Origin: Neoscytalidium dimidiatum
Lineage: Eukaryota; Ascomycota; Dothideomycetes; Botryosphaeriales; Botryosphaeriaceae
Assembly (NCBI GenBank): GCA_037367355.1
Contig: CM074697.1
Location: forward strand, 1,798,001-1,862,000
Reading direction: 5' to 3'
DNA length: 64,000 nt
Under the pieces are notes generated by a model, which was not told where the DNA came from, searched no databases, and worked only from the letters and a program-made list of their open reading frames with translations. Shown here one piece after another: positions 45,054 to 57,687 of this stretch. Position 1 is the first letter of the stretch; each line of letters starts with the position of its first letter. Both the position numbers and the translations under genes were made by a program.

Positions 45054-46547
45054 ATGGCTGCCCGCAGAGGAGCTGCGCTGTTCGCATCCCAAACCAATGG
45101 CCTCGTCCGCCCACGTTCTCTATCCATTCTTAGTAGAGCACAGCAGCTCTCCGCAAGCCGCGGCAAGCCGCGCTTCACCAACAACCCGCCGATAACGCTC
45201 TGTGCACGCGCCCTTCGCTCTACTGCCGTCCTCTCGCAGAGATTGTCCAGTGTGCGGCCTTACAGCTCCGAAGCCAGTTTAGAGAAAACGCCTCTGTACG
45301 ACCTCCACGCGAAGTATGGCGCCAAGTTCGTGCCTTTCGGCGGTTTCCACATGCCGGTGCAGTACTCGGATTTGTCGCTGGCCGAGTCACACAACTGGAC
45401 CCGCGAGAAGGCCAGTCTGTTCGATGTGAGCCACATGTGCGCACACCAATTGCAACCTTCCAATGGACATGTACATAGCTAAACTTTTTTTTTTTTTTCC
45501 AGGGTTCAGCACTACTTTAAGGGCCCCGGCGCCGCTGCCTTCCTCGAGCGCGTCACTCCGGCTTCCGCCAGCACTCTCGCCGACAACACGTCCACTCTCT
45601 CCACACTGCTACATCCCAATACTGGCGGCATTGTCGATGACACTATCATCACTAAACTACCGGGCGACGTCTTTTTCGTCGTTACCAATGCCGCTTGCCG
45701 TGATAAGGACTCCGCATACTTTTCCGGCGAGCTCGATGCCTTCAAGGCCGAGCATGGTGAAGATGGCAACACCGCTGTAACCTGGGACCGCCTGGATGGC
45801 CGCGGCCTGGTGGCCCTCCAGGGTCCCCTCGCGCCCGAGATCCTCTCCGCCGCGCTTCCCTCCGAGTCGCGCGACCTGACCGACCTCTACTTCGGCCAGA
45901 GCCGCTCCCTGTCTTTCAAGCTTCCCAATGGCCAAACCGTCCCGGATGTGCTGGTGTCGCGCGGCGGCTACACGGGCGAGGATGGCTTCGAAATTTCTGT
46001 GCCGGGCGAGCGCACCTCGGCATTGGCCGAACTGCTGCTCGAGACGGGTGGCCCCGACAAGCTGCGATGGGCGGGTCTGGGGGCACGCGACAGCCTGCGC
46101 CTCGAGGCCGGCATGTGTCTGTACGGCCACGACCTGGATGACACCACCACTCCCGTGGAAGGCGCCCTATCGTGGATTATCCCCAAGGACCGCCGCGAGA
46201 AGGGTGGTTTCCACGGCGCCGACGTCATCCTCGCCCAGCTGACGCCCAAGGACAAAGGTGGCTCGGGCGTCAGCAGGCGGCGTGTAGGCTTCGTCGTCGA
46301 AGGCGCACCGGCGCGCGAGGGCGCTGAGATCGTCGACGAGACAGGTGCGTCCATCGGCAAGATCACCAGCGGCTGTCCCAGCCCCACTCTCAAGAAGAAT
46401 ATCGCCATGGGCTACGTCAAGGACGGCAAGCACAAGAGCGGCACTGAGGTGCAAGTCATCGTCCGCGGCAGGCCACGCAAGGCCGTCGTGACCAAGATGC
46501 CCTTCGTGCCGTCCAAATACTGGAAGGGCGGTGCTACTCCCGGATGA
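45054..46547 (+). CDS. GCV1: Glycine cleavage system T protein (aminomethyltransferase), mitochondrial
   Basis: Transfers the methylene group from aminomethyl-lipoyl H protein to tetrahydrofolate in the mitochondrial matrix. Exons 45054-45436 and 45503-46547 give 475 aa. The first ~75 residues are Arg/Ser/Ala-rich with no acidic residues, i.e. a mitochondrial presequence, before [32 protein letters not shown]. The folate-binding region shows the family segments [103 protein letters not shown], and [18 protein letters not shown] near the C-terminus. The intron is 66 nt with a long T run before the acceptor. The start has CACCATGG context. Confidence 0.96.
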
Positions 46548-47015
46548 AACGGGAATATTTTACCCAAGATGGACATGTGTCCATAGGCTTGAGTAAGGGA
46601 AACTTAACGTTGGCCCAATGGTAGGGAAAAGGCAATCCGGGATGTTAAGAGTGATTGGACTGGACTTAACGTGCCACGAGTTTACATGATCGGGAAGAAT
46701 TCTTTCCTTTTGTTTTATCTTTTTTTTAAAAAAAAAAAAGTAATCATGGGCGACTCTTTATAAACCTATATGCATGAATAGAAGAAAATAAAAGAGTATT
46801 CCAAAAAAGATACCAGAAGCAGAAAAAGTGGACTCAGCCGAGTGATTAACCGGATCTATCATGAATTTTTTCAAGAAGAACCGCAAGGTTTCTGCCAGTG
46901 GCGAAGGTGTCGTTCTATTTCAAATGCATGATTGCTTCCGCTCTCTTTCAACGAATCATTCTTAGCTACCTGCAATGTCCGCGCACGAAGGCCAAAGGCG
47001 GTAGATCCTGTTTTC
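46548..47015. other. Convergent intergenic region
   Basis: 3' flanks of GCV1 and MDM1. Contains T- and A-runs around 46711-46740. No gene seen. Confidence 0.5.
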
Positions 47016-50000
47016 TCAGACTCCAAAAATGATTTGCACGATCTCGTCAAGTAATGAGTAAACGAGGTGTGTACTGTATGAATTTGTTAGTAAAGAATCA
47101 ATCCACGGGAAGGGAATGAAATGAACTCACTTTAACCTCTGGTTGTTCAATGTCGCCAAAATCCTCCTGCTTGCCGCTTGGGCATTGGCTCTACCGACGA
47201 CGCTCCCAGCCAGATCTGGGATAAGCGTCGCCAGCATTAAACTAGCCTCCTTCCTGCTCTTTGCTTTCTCCTGCTCCGTGCGCGGCGGTTTATCTCTGAC
47301 CATCTGCCCATCATTGTGCGGCGGCCACATCGAGTCGCGTAAAGTGTTGATGTACTTGACGATGTTATCCTCCTGCGTGAGGACTTTGACATTCTCGCGG
47401 ACCTTGCGTTCGATGGTGCCGCCGAGCATCTGGTGCAAGACGACGACGACGGCGCGCCCGCGCAGCCAGTTGCTCTCGCGGTTGAGCTCGAAGGCCTCGA
47501 GGAAAAGATCGCAGATGGGTTTGATGAGTGGCTCAAGTTGTTGGTTCTCATAGGCGCGCAGCTCTGCTTCCGCTTCCGCTGCTGCTTGCGGATCGTTGGC
47601 TAAGGCGCTGGTGGCGGCTGCGGCGGGGCTAACAGTGCCATTGCCGTTGCTGAGCTGGGTTGTCGCGGCTGTGATGAGGTTTTGACCGGCGAGAGAGAGC
47701 TGATCCAGAACGGGGATGTTGCCGATGAATTCTTCCATGCCATCGCTCACGGAACTGTAGATGCGAGAGACGAAATCCTTGGTTTCAGCCTGGGAATCTG
47801 ATTGACCGGACGGTGAAATGGCTCGTTGCGAGAGGAAAGCACGGAGCTCGCGGCTCCGACATATCGCCGGAATTAAAAGCAGCTCACGTAGCCATTTTTC
47901 CAGAGCCGACCGACGCTTCTGGAGGAAGTCTTTCTGCAACTTCAGAAGCCCCATCTGGCGGCGAGGGAATTCAAGATTCCGAATCATGGGATATTTGGAA
48001 CGAAGGCGTTTGTTGAGCTCGTGGAATTCGCTGTACCGTCTTGCTACCACCCAAGCAGCAGCTGGCATTTGTTCTCCTGCTTGCCGACGAACCTCAATGA
48101 CATCTGATCAAGTTAGTTACCAACCCATGCTAGAAGCAAGGTGAACCACTTACACAGAGCAAACTCTGAGCCATCCTCGTCCTTACCCACCATAATTGAC
48201 TGGATTGATACAGTCGCTCTGCCGTACAGACTATTGTCGCTTTCTTGAATGACATATTGCTGGCGCTGTAATTCTTTACGGTGGATTTCGCGTTGTAGGC
48301 TTGCTTTAGATTTCTTAAGAATCCGTAGCTCCGCCGCGTTGTTTGTGAGTTCGGCCTTCTTGGTCAAAGAATCTACAATGGACTCTTGGTTGACAAGCCG
48401 ATCAAGGTCTTGTGTCAAAGCGTCGATCGCTTCGGCGAGACCAAGATCTCCAGGTGCAGCTTCATGGATTTCATCTTCAGTATCCTTTTCATTAGTGTCC
48501 GAGTCTTCCATTTCATCCTCTAAAAACTTCTCTTCGTCACCAAAAAGAGTGTCCGAAAAGACACCCCTGGTCGTCGGCGCACCGACAAGACCGAGTGACG
48601 TTATGCTTGGCTTCTCTCTCTCTCTTCCTGATACCACTGGCGACACTGCGCGAGTGATTTCGAATGAGCCTCTCAACGATTCATTGTCTTGTGCTGACTT
48701 CGGCCCATCGGAGAAGAGAGAGTCTCTATCTGCGTCGTGGTCCATAATGTCCTCGAGAGCCTCCTGCATGGCGTCGACAATTCGTGAATTGTCCCCGTTG
48801 GGTTTGTACGACTCAAAGTCAGAGTCTATGCTATGAAAGGAACCTGCCATTGGGTCCGGTTCAATGTCGTCTTCGAAAAGAGGGGGGCGGCCCGTGTCGT
48901 CCAAAGATCTTCGCGGGGGTGCCGTCGGACTTTGCAGAGTCTTGATATTTTTCAGATCCGAGGTAGACACTGCTGCTCTGCGGAGATCTGTGGATTGTGA
49001 CGACAACGTCCGGGGGAGCGGAGGTTGTTTAGAAGAAGATGGGTTATTTATTGTATGGCTCTGGATCGGCGGCCCAGTGGGACTTTTGGATAGAGTCGAG
49101 GCCTCGTCGGACGCGAGCCACTTATACCACAAGTCGGATTTCTTGAACCGTGCGAAGTATCGATCTGCCATCTCATGGTATACGGAGTTCTGCACTTGCA
49201 GTACCGCACGTCTGGCTGCAAGATACTGGGCACTCGTAGCCTTTCTCCCTGCTTTCAAAAAATCGTCCACGACCTGGCGAGTGCTGTCGGGTACTGCAAG
49301 CTCCGGCTTAGTGAGGTACGCCTCGTAGATTTGGGCCAGATCCGCACGCTCAGAAGCACCCCATGATAGCTCAAGGCTAGCATCGTCGGTTTCCCCAATG
49401 TCTTCCTCGAGAGGATCACGGAAGCCATCCACAACTATCCAAAATTGCACTAGACGCATCAATCCCTGGCGGTCCATGAATTCCATGAAGTATGATAGGC
49501 CGGACGCATCGTACAAGACCTGCCGAAGGTTGGCATTTTCCAATCTCGAGTTCCTGCGCGCAAGGTTTGGTTGCAGCGGCAATTTTTGTTTCGCAGTACT
49601 TCCGGCACTCAACTGCACGACTCTCTGATCCAAGATCCTTCTGGCAGTCTCCAGACGACGCAGATATAGCGGATCCTGACCTTCTATAGCAGACTCTTTC
49701 TTCAGCTGGCTGGCTATCTCACTTCGAAAGCGACGCGCATCGGAAAGAGAGTTGCATTGCCGGATAGCGCGGATGAATCTCTCGAAATTCCTCTCATTAT
49801 CTCCAGGAGCTAGACGAGGGAATGGGACAGTTTTTGGCAGCTTCGGTGACACGGGTGCATGTTCATCTAGAGCAGCACGGAGCTTTCGCACCGTTTTCCT
49901 ATCCTGCAGTAGAGTGCGGCCATAACCTTCCATTACCTGGTTCCACGTATCCGGATCTGCCAGCATCTGTATGATCGGGAAGAGTACGGCGCAAGCGACG

Positions 50001-50779
50001 ATTTCCTTGATCAGCGTGTTCACCGCCTGGCTTGTCCGCATGCTTCGTGGTAAGACCTGGGGCATCAACCTTGCTACGATACCGCGGAGGTGCTGCTGCT
50101 GCGCTGACTTGGGATTTGTGTAGGTGAGGGAGGCAGCCGGGTGCAACTGGCCGTCTCGATACTTGGCTGCAATGGCATTGTCGAGCTCTTCCGATTCCGT
50201 CACATCTCGCGAAAGCTTTCTGCCGCGCACTAATCGCTCAGCATCGTAGAAGTCTCTCATGTGCGTTGTGATGATGGGGACGGCACGCGATATGACAATC
50301 TCCACCAAGTCCACCTCTAGCAGCCGGTCGCGGATGGTGCCCAGAGCAGCGCGGATGGCACGATCGACCTCATTTGTGAAGGTCGGGCGTGTACTGATCT
50401 GTCCATACCAGCTCTGAACGAAGTCGCGGAGTATGAGATCCAGGAGGTTGTCGAGGTGGTCGGAGATGACGAAGGAGGGCGGGTACAGCGGCTCGCGGCG
50501 GTATAGCGACCTGCTCTTCAAAGAGGCGGTTTCAGCCTTCCAAGCCTGGGCGGACACGAAAGCCACATGCTGCGGCGGGCGGAGGGGGCGAGGATAGGCA
50601 TGCTCGGGGGAGCGCGAGGTTGAGACGATAAGGTACACGATCCCGGCCACCGTGATGGCGACGCCCGCGAGGAAGGACTGGGGAACATATCGCAGAGTCG
50701 GCGCCCAATGGGTGACGTATCCCCAAGCGATGAAGGCAGCGATACAGGCGAGGATCACATCCCGGCGGGTGAGTTCCAT
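47016..50779 (-). CDS. MDM1: MDM1-type PXA-RGS-PX-nexin C protein
   Basis: ER-anchored sorting nexin family protein; yeast Mdm1 tethers ER to vacuole. Exons 48154-50779, 47131-48103 and 47016-47073 give 1218 aa. Two N-terminal membrane segments (VILACIAAFIAWGYV, FLAGVAITVAGIVYLIV) precede a PXA domain (LDNLLDLILRDFVQSWYGQIS). An RGS-like domain follows (LSYFMEFMDRQGLMRLVQFWIVVDGF), then a long acidic Ser-rich linker, a coiled coil (LTKKAELTNNAAELRILKKSKASLQREIHRKE), a PX domain (WVVARRYSEFHELNKRLRSKYP, with RRYSEF and RR..LEKWL) and a C-terminal nexin domain. The short last exon supplies NTHLVYSLLDEIVQIIFGV. Stopping at the apparent end at 47127 would lose it; the intron has a TTTACTAAC branch site. 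Confidence 0.93.
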
Positions 50780-53052
50780 AGTATGAAGAAAGCCATGGGC
50801 TGCCGAGGCGACATGTTGCGGTTAGGTGTGCATCCGGAGGTGCGCAACTGCCGACGATGTTGGAGCGTCACCGCGACACCTGCAAGCGATGCCGATCCCC
50901 TAAATGCGGCCCTGCCCTGTTCTGCGCATTTCCACGCCCGAATAGCGCCGAACATCACGACTGCAAGAGAGGCACCAATAGTAGCAAATTGAAAAGCCTT
51001 CACATAACTCACGCAAGCGCAATGCAACCATGCTGATCTATATTAATCATAATTGTGGCCATTACTCTATATAACATCAAGACTGATCTACACGCTGTTT
51101 CTGTTTCAATATCAGCACCTACTCTGAATGGAGAACAGTATTTCCGACGTGAAAGATTCGTAAAATTTCAGGTCTCCAAGGTGATGATTGTTTCTTCAAA
51201 GACGCATCTCAGGAAGAACACAGCGAAATGATTGGGTTCATCAGGAAAGGAGAGGACAGGGAGTGTTCGATGCAGACGTACCTATTCCAAACCGCGTCGG
51301 GGTAACTAGTATCTCATTATCTATAACCATACCAAAACATTAGCGTGCAATCAGAGTTATGAGAAACTCGGTTGTGGAGGAATGAGGAATCCATCGTGAA
51401 TCAGGCTGTAATATCAATTAGTGGTGCTCAATTTCCGACGCCGTCAGGGTCACCACATACCTCATTAAATCAGAATTTTCAGTGTTAATGTTCATCTCCA
51501 TACTACGTTCGTTACACGTTGTAGGATCAAACAGTGTGAATATTGATCATCATTTACGATGGCCTGCAGGAGAACATGCAAGAATAAGAAGAAAATTAAG
51601 TACCTGCGACTTGTCCTGTCAGTAATGGCCTCAACAGCACGAAACCACAAGGACGCCATGTAAAATGAATCGCGGATCAGCTGACGAGTTCTCAACAAGC
51701 AATCCCCGGATGACACCCACAAGGTTTGTACGCCTTGCTTTTGGCGGATGCCACCCGAGATATGCACAGTCTGTCCGCCCGTTCGTTCAAAATTTCCTCA
51801 TGTGTCGCGGGAGTTTGCATGACAGCCATGTATGGAATGCAAATTATCGTACCTAATAAACGACGTTAGTTGATGCTCGTAACATCAGGCACGTATAAAA
51901 TGTATGTTGTAATAGGCTGGGTCAGACAAGGCTGAAACTTATAATTGACAAAATTCGACACCATGTGTTCGGATTGAGGAATGCCTTTCCGTTGTCGGTT
52001 GATCATCATCCAGGTGAGGGTCCAAGACTGAGAATTCTCATCCATACCTTTAAAATGTGTGTAACAGGGCAAGACGAGGGCGTCTGCGCACAGCCGAAAT
52101 GGCAAGGGACCTGTCCCTCGACGTTCGAGTTCACTAAGTCTCTAGTAAACGAATCGAAGCCATCGCCGTCGCAATCCACACTGGTAGATGTTCATAAGCT
52201 CGAAGCAGACGGCGGTCAAGTCGCAAAGATTGGCACGCAGGAACAACAGGCGGCTGCATCATACTATAACAAGAAGTTAGCGGAGTGCTCATGTTACAGG
52301 CGGACATATCGCAAGCAACATGAAATGCGCTTTCAGGGTAATTCTAGAGCTTTTCTTTCGGAATCCTTCATGATAGTGTAGGAGTTGGATTGTTCGTGGA
52401 TAAGAATGTATCATCACTGAACGCGGGACTTAGAATGTCGATGATGACTTACGCTAATAGATAAGGGACTTAGGGGGTGCAGCACGCGCACGAAGGCGCG
52501 CAAGTGGCCGAACCCCCAGTTGATGCAGATTTTGCGATATCGAGAAGTTGAAGATGGAAGAAGAGGACAGCGTCAGTTGGGCATTTGACTGGAATTTTTA
52601 GCGACGCGCTAGCGCAGACATGCCGAGGTGAAGCCGGTCCCACCCTCCAGGCCCTCCCTGCCGTACCTGCTTCTCCTTGGCTGCATTCCACTCCGAGATA
52701 CCTCGAAAGCAGGGCTATTAGATATGCTCAGTGCAACAATCTCGAGAAGGCAAATACCACAACCGAATTTTTTCGTATAATCTCAGCTGATATCCTCTGC
52801 CAGGTTCCCATTAGTGTTCCAGCGATAGTTCAGGCACCGCCAAATTTATTGCGCGTCGCCCATTTGTTCCACTAATTCCACCTGAAATTTGTATTGACGA
52901 AGCTATCGTTGAGCATAGGTGTTGAAGATCGAAAACTCGTCTGTAGATGTTTCCTAATTTAGTTGTTCCTTATTAGGTTTAGCTCCATTCGTTTCCTTGT
53001 CTTTTGTATATTATCTGCTAGTTCTCTTGAGCCCCTTTGAGGGCTAATCCAT
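50780..53052. other. 2.3-kb intergenic region, no gene supported
   Basis: Promoter side of MDM1, then AT-rich sequence with only short open frames lacking motifs. Confidence 0.4.
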
Positions 53053-54001
53053 TCAGTTTTCAACAATAGGGTCATCAATCAACTTGCCAACATTGGAACC
53101 GTAGATCTCATTCTGGTTTCTGATGAGGGAGCAGTGGGTGATGTGAACCGGTAAAGCCAATGTCAACAACACCCACTTGACAGGGGGTGGCTGTGATTAC
53201 TTACTGCTGTGCTTCCGGTGGAAATCAGCGAAGTCACGCTGCTGTAGCCAAGGGTGCGTTTTTAACTAATGCACGGCGGGTACCTCGCATGTGGGTCAGC
53301 AGTTGCATCCACAAACATATGACATGTTAACTTACGACTTCAGTCTCCCCGGATGCGCTCCACCTCCGACTTGCTGAAATTGGAGATACTGCAGAGCATC
53401 TGAGTACCCAGCATTTAAGAGGATGAAAGGAATCCGAGGTCATACTCAATTGCCTTGGCCTTCCCCTTCTTGCAAGCTTTCTCAAGTGCACGGTAAGTAT
53501 CAACATAGTCAATGTTCTCGACCTTAGGCTCACCTGGAAAAGGCGTTAATATGCTGAAGTAACAGAGTATAGCATGGCCAAGCGCACCACTGCAATCTTT
53601 CGGGAACACTTTGCCGCCGCGGCCAAATGTAACTGGCCAGTGGATGAGATAGAGATCAACGTGGTCAGTTTGCAGATCTCTCATCAAGAGCCTTCTACAC
53701 ATCGTCAGGATGGTGCTTGTTGTTCCAAAGCTTGGTAGTCAGGAAAATCTGCTCTCGCGGAATGCCAGACTTCTTGATGGCATTTCCCACCGCTAGCTCC
53801 GTTCCGTAACTAATATGTTTGTCAGAACCTTTCAGTGCAAACCCGGCGATGACAAGCGTACATTCTTGCGGAGTCAATGTGTCTATAGCCGGCCTCAAGA
53901 GCACGGGCGACAGCTGGCTCTTGGGCGTTAGCGTCTTGCCATGTTCCGAAACCGACTGCAGGAATTTCAGCGCCAGTGTTCAGCTTCAGCTTGGCAGCTA
54001 T
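53053..54001 (-). pseudogene. Aldo-keto reductase pseudogene
   Basis: Recognisable pieces run in order on the minus strand: [121 protein letters not shown] and NQNEIYGSNVGKLIDDPI. Several original GT...AG introns remain. Damage: ATA (53999-54001) where the start Met should be; a TAG right after H-P-D-D-V (53696-53698), followed by a frameshift from a small deletion before L-Q-T-D; a stop after E-R-I-R-G-D; missing sequence between that block and DFADFHRKH; and a stop ending the last block about 60-70 residues early. Active-site Asp, Tyr, Lys and His segments survive as text, but no full enzyme can be made. Confidence 0.85.
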
Positions 54002-54826
54002 TGTTTCTTGTGGTTCTTTCGCCGGGTGTATTGCTAACGACTTCGATTCTGTCGATAGTCTGCAGAAAAAGCGTACGAGTGGAGCAGAGGGCCATGCTGC
54101 GACTGAATCCTCGAGCGAATCTTGTGCAAATGTAACGTGCTGGTGGACCAAAGCGTGCAGAGACAGCTACGCTGCGTTTACGTCGTTGTGCACCTTGAGG
54201 TCTTTCGAGAATAACATAGCCACCAAATATGACGTTAAGCGGATGCGGAACGCGGTGGGGCAGGGAGATCCTAGTCTCATTGGCAACCACATATACTTCA
54301 CGCGAAAGCATAGAAAGCTTACAATAGGAGCTGTTCATTCCATGGTATCTAGCAAAAATAGGACTGCTGTTTGGTGATGATGTTCCGATAATGGACACGG
54401 CCTGGAGCGCGAAGAGCCAACAGCTACTCTGGTCAAGAGCACATATTGACCGAGGTGGAGCAAAGTTCTCGCCTGGCGTGATGTACTAACTGGTCGCTTT
54501 GATAGGCCAGTTGACCTAGATGTTAGTCTCGGCCCGGTGCCGTCGATAGCCATGATCCGACATCTGTGCATTCAGATCAAACCACCAGCGGTCATCGTCT
54601 CAACGTTACGTTACATGTTTGGCTGACCAAAAATGCACCATGCGCAATTAGGAATCAATAGACGAAGGTAAATTACACGAGACATCATTGTCTCTTTGAA
54701 TTATCAACCTTCTGAAGGTGTACTCGATAATATTAGATGATATATAAGGATCAGGCCACCATCTTGCAGATGCGGAAGAACGACACCTTAAAGAGTTTTG
54801 CGTCCATGGAATGCGAACTCTCAATT
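54002..54826. other. Intergenic
   Basis: Former promoter of the reductase and 3' flank of the GPI protein. Nothing else recognised. Confidence 0.45.
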
Positions 54827-55469
54827 TTACAGCGCCAGCATGCCGACAATGCCAACAACACCAGCCAGGCCGGCGCCAATGGCGGTGGGAAGGGTAGCAC
54901 CGCCGGTAGAAGAGGAGGAAGCGCCGCTGCTGCCGCTGCTAGTAGACTCAGAAGAGCTCTCAGAGGTGGTGCTGGCTTCTGAGGATGATGAAGAGCTGGT
55001 AGACGAGCCAGTAGTAGTGGCGTTGGCGGAGGAATTGCCGGCGACAATGCTGGAGACGATGGAGGAAGTGGCGTTGCCGCCTGCGGTAGGAGTCGCGGTG
55101 GGAGCAGCGGTGATGCTGGCGCCAGCTGTTGCGGCGGCGGAAAGGTAGCTCTGTACGTCGCTGGGCAAAGCAGAGATCCAAGGCTGAGGGGTGCCAGCAG
55201 CAACCTCAGATGCAATGATGGAGGACACAGCGCCCTGGTTGGTAAGGGCGACGGAGAGGAGTGAACTCGGCAGAGCAGTAAGGAGGACCGAAGCAATCGA
55301 GTTGCTGTAGGAGCGTTAGCACGGCATAACGGGGCGAATGACGCGAGGGGCTGGAGACGCACGTGTCGACAGCAGTCGCGGAAGCGTTGTCGTCCTGCCT
55401 CTGAAGAAGCTTGGGCGAAGCAACGGCCGAGGAGGCCAAGGCAAGGAGCGTGACCGTCTTGTACTGCAT
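54827..55469 (-). CDS. GPI-anchored serine-rich cell-surface protein
   Basis: Exons 55363-55469 and 54827-55304 give 194 aa. A signal peptide (MQYKTVTLLALASSAVASP) is followed by a KLLQRQ-type processing site. A ~100-aa Ala/Thr/Ser region (SIASVLLTALPSSLLSVAL, PWISALPSDVQSYLSAAATA) leads to a Ser/Thr tract typical of O-glycosylated stalks. It ends with a hydrophobic tail (LPTAIGAGLAGVVGIVGMLAL) after small residues (SSSSTGGA), the pattern of a GPI attachment signal. Several NxS/T sites occur (NAS, NAT, NSS). The intron has GTGCGT, GCTAAC and CTACAG. Similar small fungal proteins of unknown role exist. Function not assigned; wall or membrane location is inference. Confidence 0.85.
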
Positions 55470-57687
55470 CTTGAAGCGGGGGCGGGAGCAGGTGAAGCGA
55501 GTGTACTCGTTGGCAAGAGGCAGAGGTGACTTGAAGGGCAGACCGGTGAGGAATCCAGGAGCAGCAGCTGAGGGCGCTTCTATTATACTCCTAGCAGCGC
55601 TGGGGTTGGCTTCTCAACCGCCCAGGCGGGCGCGACTCAGCCGGAGCGTGATCCTTGGTTAGTGGCGCTCAAGGCAATAATTCTCCCGTTTTCGCCCTCC
55701 CTCCGCGGTCGATCCACCCGCATGGTCGCGTCCAGCTACCTCAACCGTCCGCGCTCTTTTTTTAGCCGCCTACCTGCATTGCGTCGCCTGCGCTCTCATT
55801 TGGCGCTGCCCTGGTCGCCTAGCTAACTGGCACGCTGCCGACGCTGCGTGGAAGCAGGAGTGGCAGGTTCCTGCAGCGACAGGCGCCTGCCAATGGCTGC
55901 GTGGGCGTCGATAGATTGAGGCTTAGATGTTTCGCGCCCTGTTGGCCGGCCTGTCTCGCACCCCTGAACCGTTTCGTTCTCTGAAGCTGCCTCCATTTAA
56001 TAACACCGTCTGCTCGGTGGCATCGCATGAACCAGCTCCAATGCAGCAAGGCGTTTTTGGCACCTGGGCATGGGTGTAAAGTTACCCTCGTCGGTCCGTG
56101 CGGATTGGCGAGAGCTTGGGCTGTCACCCCAGAATCAGCCGCCGGTGGGGGGGGGTGTGCTGTGCGTGGACTGTTGAGTTCGCACAAGTTGCAGCCCGTC
56201 ACCGCAAGTACGCGTAGCCATGCTCCGCAGGCCGCACACCCGGCTGCCAGCCAGCTTTCGCATGTGCCCCTTATTCGCGCCTCAGGCGGAGACGCCAGCA
56301 CCCGATGCTATGCAGTGTTTCGTTGCAATTTTAGCACGCGCTAGGCCAAACCTTACGCGACTCGAAGCAGCCAAAGTCTGCTTTTTGCATAGCATAGGCT
56401 TTGTCTCTGTTCCTTCAAAGGAAAAGCGAAATCAGCATCCCCGACGCGCTGGCCGAGAGTGCAGTGCCGATTGAGCTTTCGGGCGCATTGCCCAGACCTT
56501 CCATGCCTCCCAAACCTTCCCAGCGTTCGCGTCCGCAGCTAGATGGAGCCCGTGTCCAGGTAACGAACTCACGTCTTTTTCATAGGAATATACATGGTCG
56601 GTTTCATGGGTATTGCAACAATTTATTGTGGAAAGACTGGGATTTCAGCAGCCATCCAGATGCAGACGTGCAACGTGATTCGCAACAGTGAGGCCCGGAC
56701 GATTGCTCTGGGTTTACACGCGCGCCTGTGTTTGCTGTTGCAACACTGTAAAGATTGACTCTGTTGGCACCACTGACGAACCAGTCGGCTCGCCTGTGGC
56801 TCGGGACCCCCGACGCGCCTATTCACGGCGCGACGGCGGTGGCGGTGCTGTAGATTGCCGATAACATGCCAGAGAAGGGTCGATATAGACGAGTTGCAGT
56901 TGTGGCTGCATATCTAGTTATCCATCAGTGTCCTATGCGCGGCCAGTTCATCGCGATGTCGCCGGCGTTTAATGGAAACAGGACGCAAAGCATAAAAGTG
57001 GACGTGGCTTTGGGATGGCAGAATTTAGCATACTAGCCAGCGAGGGTGCCCCGCGATCCGTCAAACAAATTGGCCGACGCTTTCGAAACGACACGCGTAT
57101 GGGAGAGCTTCGATAGCCATGAAAGCCATATTTGCAGGCCATTAAGCAGCGTATAGAGCCGACAGAGCCAGCACGCAGAAAGCTGCTGCGGAATCAGGCA
57201 TGGTTGGGTTGTGCCACGGGTCTTTGAGTCATGCAAGGAACAAGCAGAGTGTTATAGCAGAGTCAGGGCCGTGGCGATAGCGGGGGGCGGCGAGCGAGCG
57301 CGGGCCACAGGCGCAAGTGCAGATTGTGGACTCCTGGGCATGCCGCTGGCTTGGTTCGGGAACAAGAGGCCCACACAGCCCGACAGTCTTCGCAGCGGCG
57401 TCATCGCTATCGTCTAGTCGCCACCGTGCGCTGAGAAATTCGCGGCTCCAGGACGTCGCAGCAGGGCAGGGCCGCCTAATTGAGAATAAATTGCAGCGAG
57501 TGCCTGTAACGCAAACCGGCAAGCCGGGCATTCGTCGGCTCGGAAATACGCACCGGATAGCGCTAAGGTATTACCCGCGCGACAAGGGCAGACGATCCTA
57601 AACATCTACAATCTCACAATCCGCTATCCTAGGCCGTGCCCCCATTCGCTCGACCCTGCCATACCGGAACTGGCGACCCCCGCGGAT
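55470..57687. other. 2.2-kb divergent intergenic region
   Basis: Promoters of the GPI protein (-) and the Sir2 gene (+). Contains a G10 run near 56146-56155. No coding motif seen. Confidence 0.45.
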
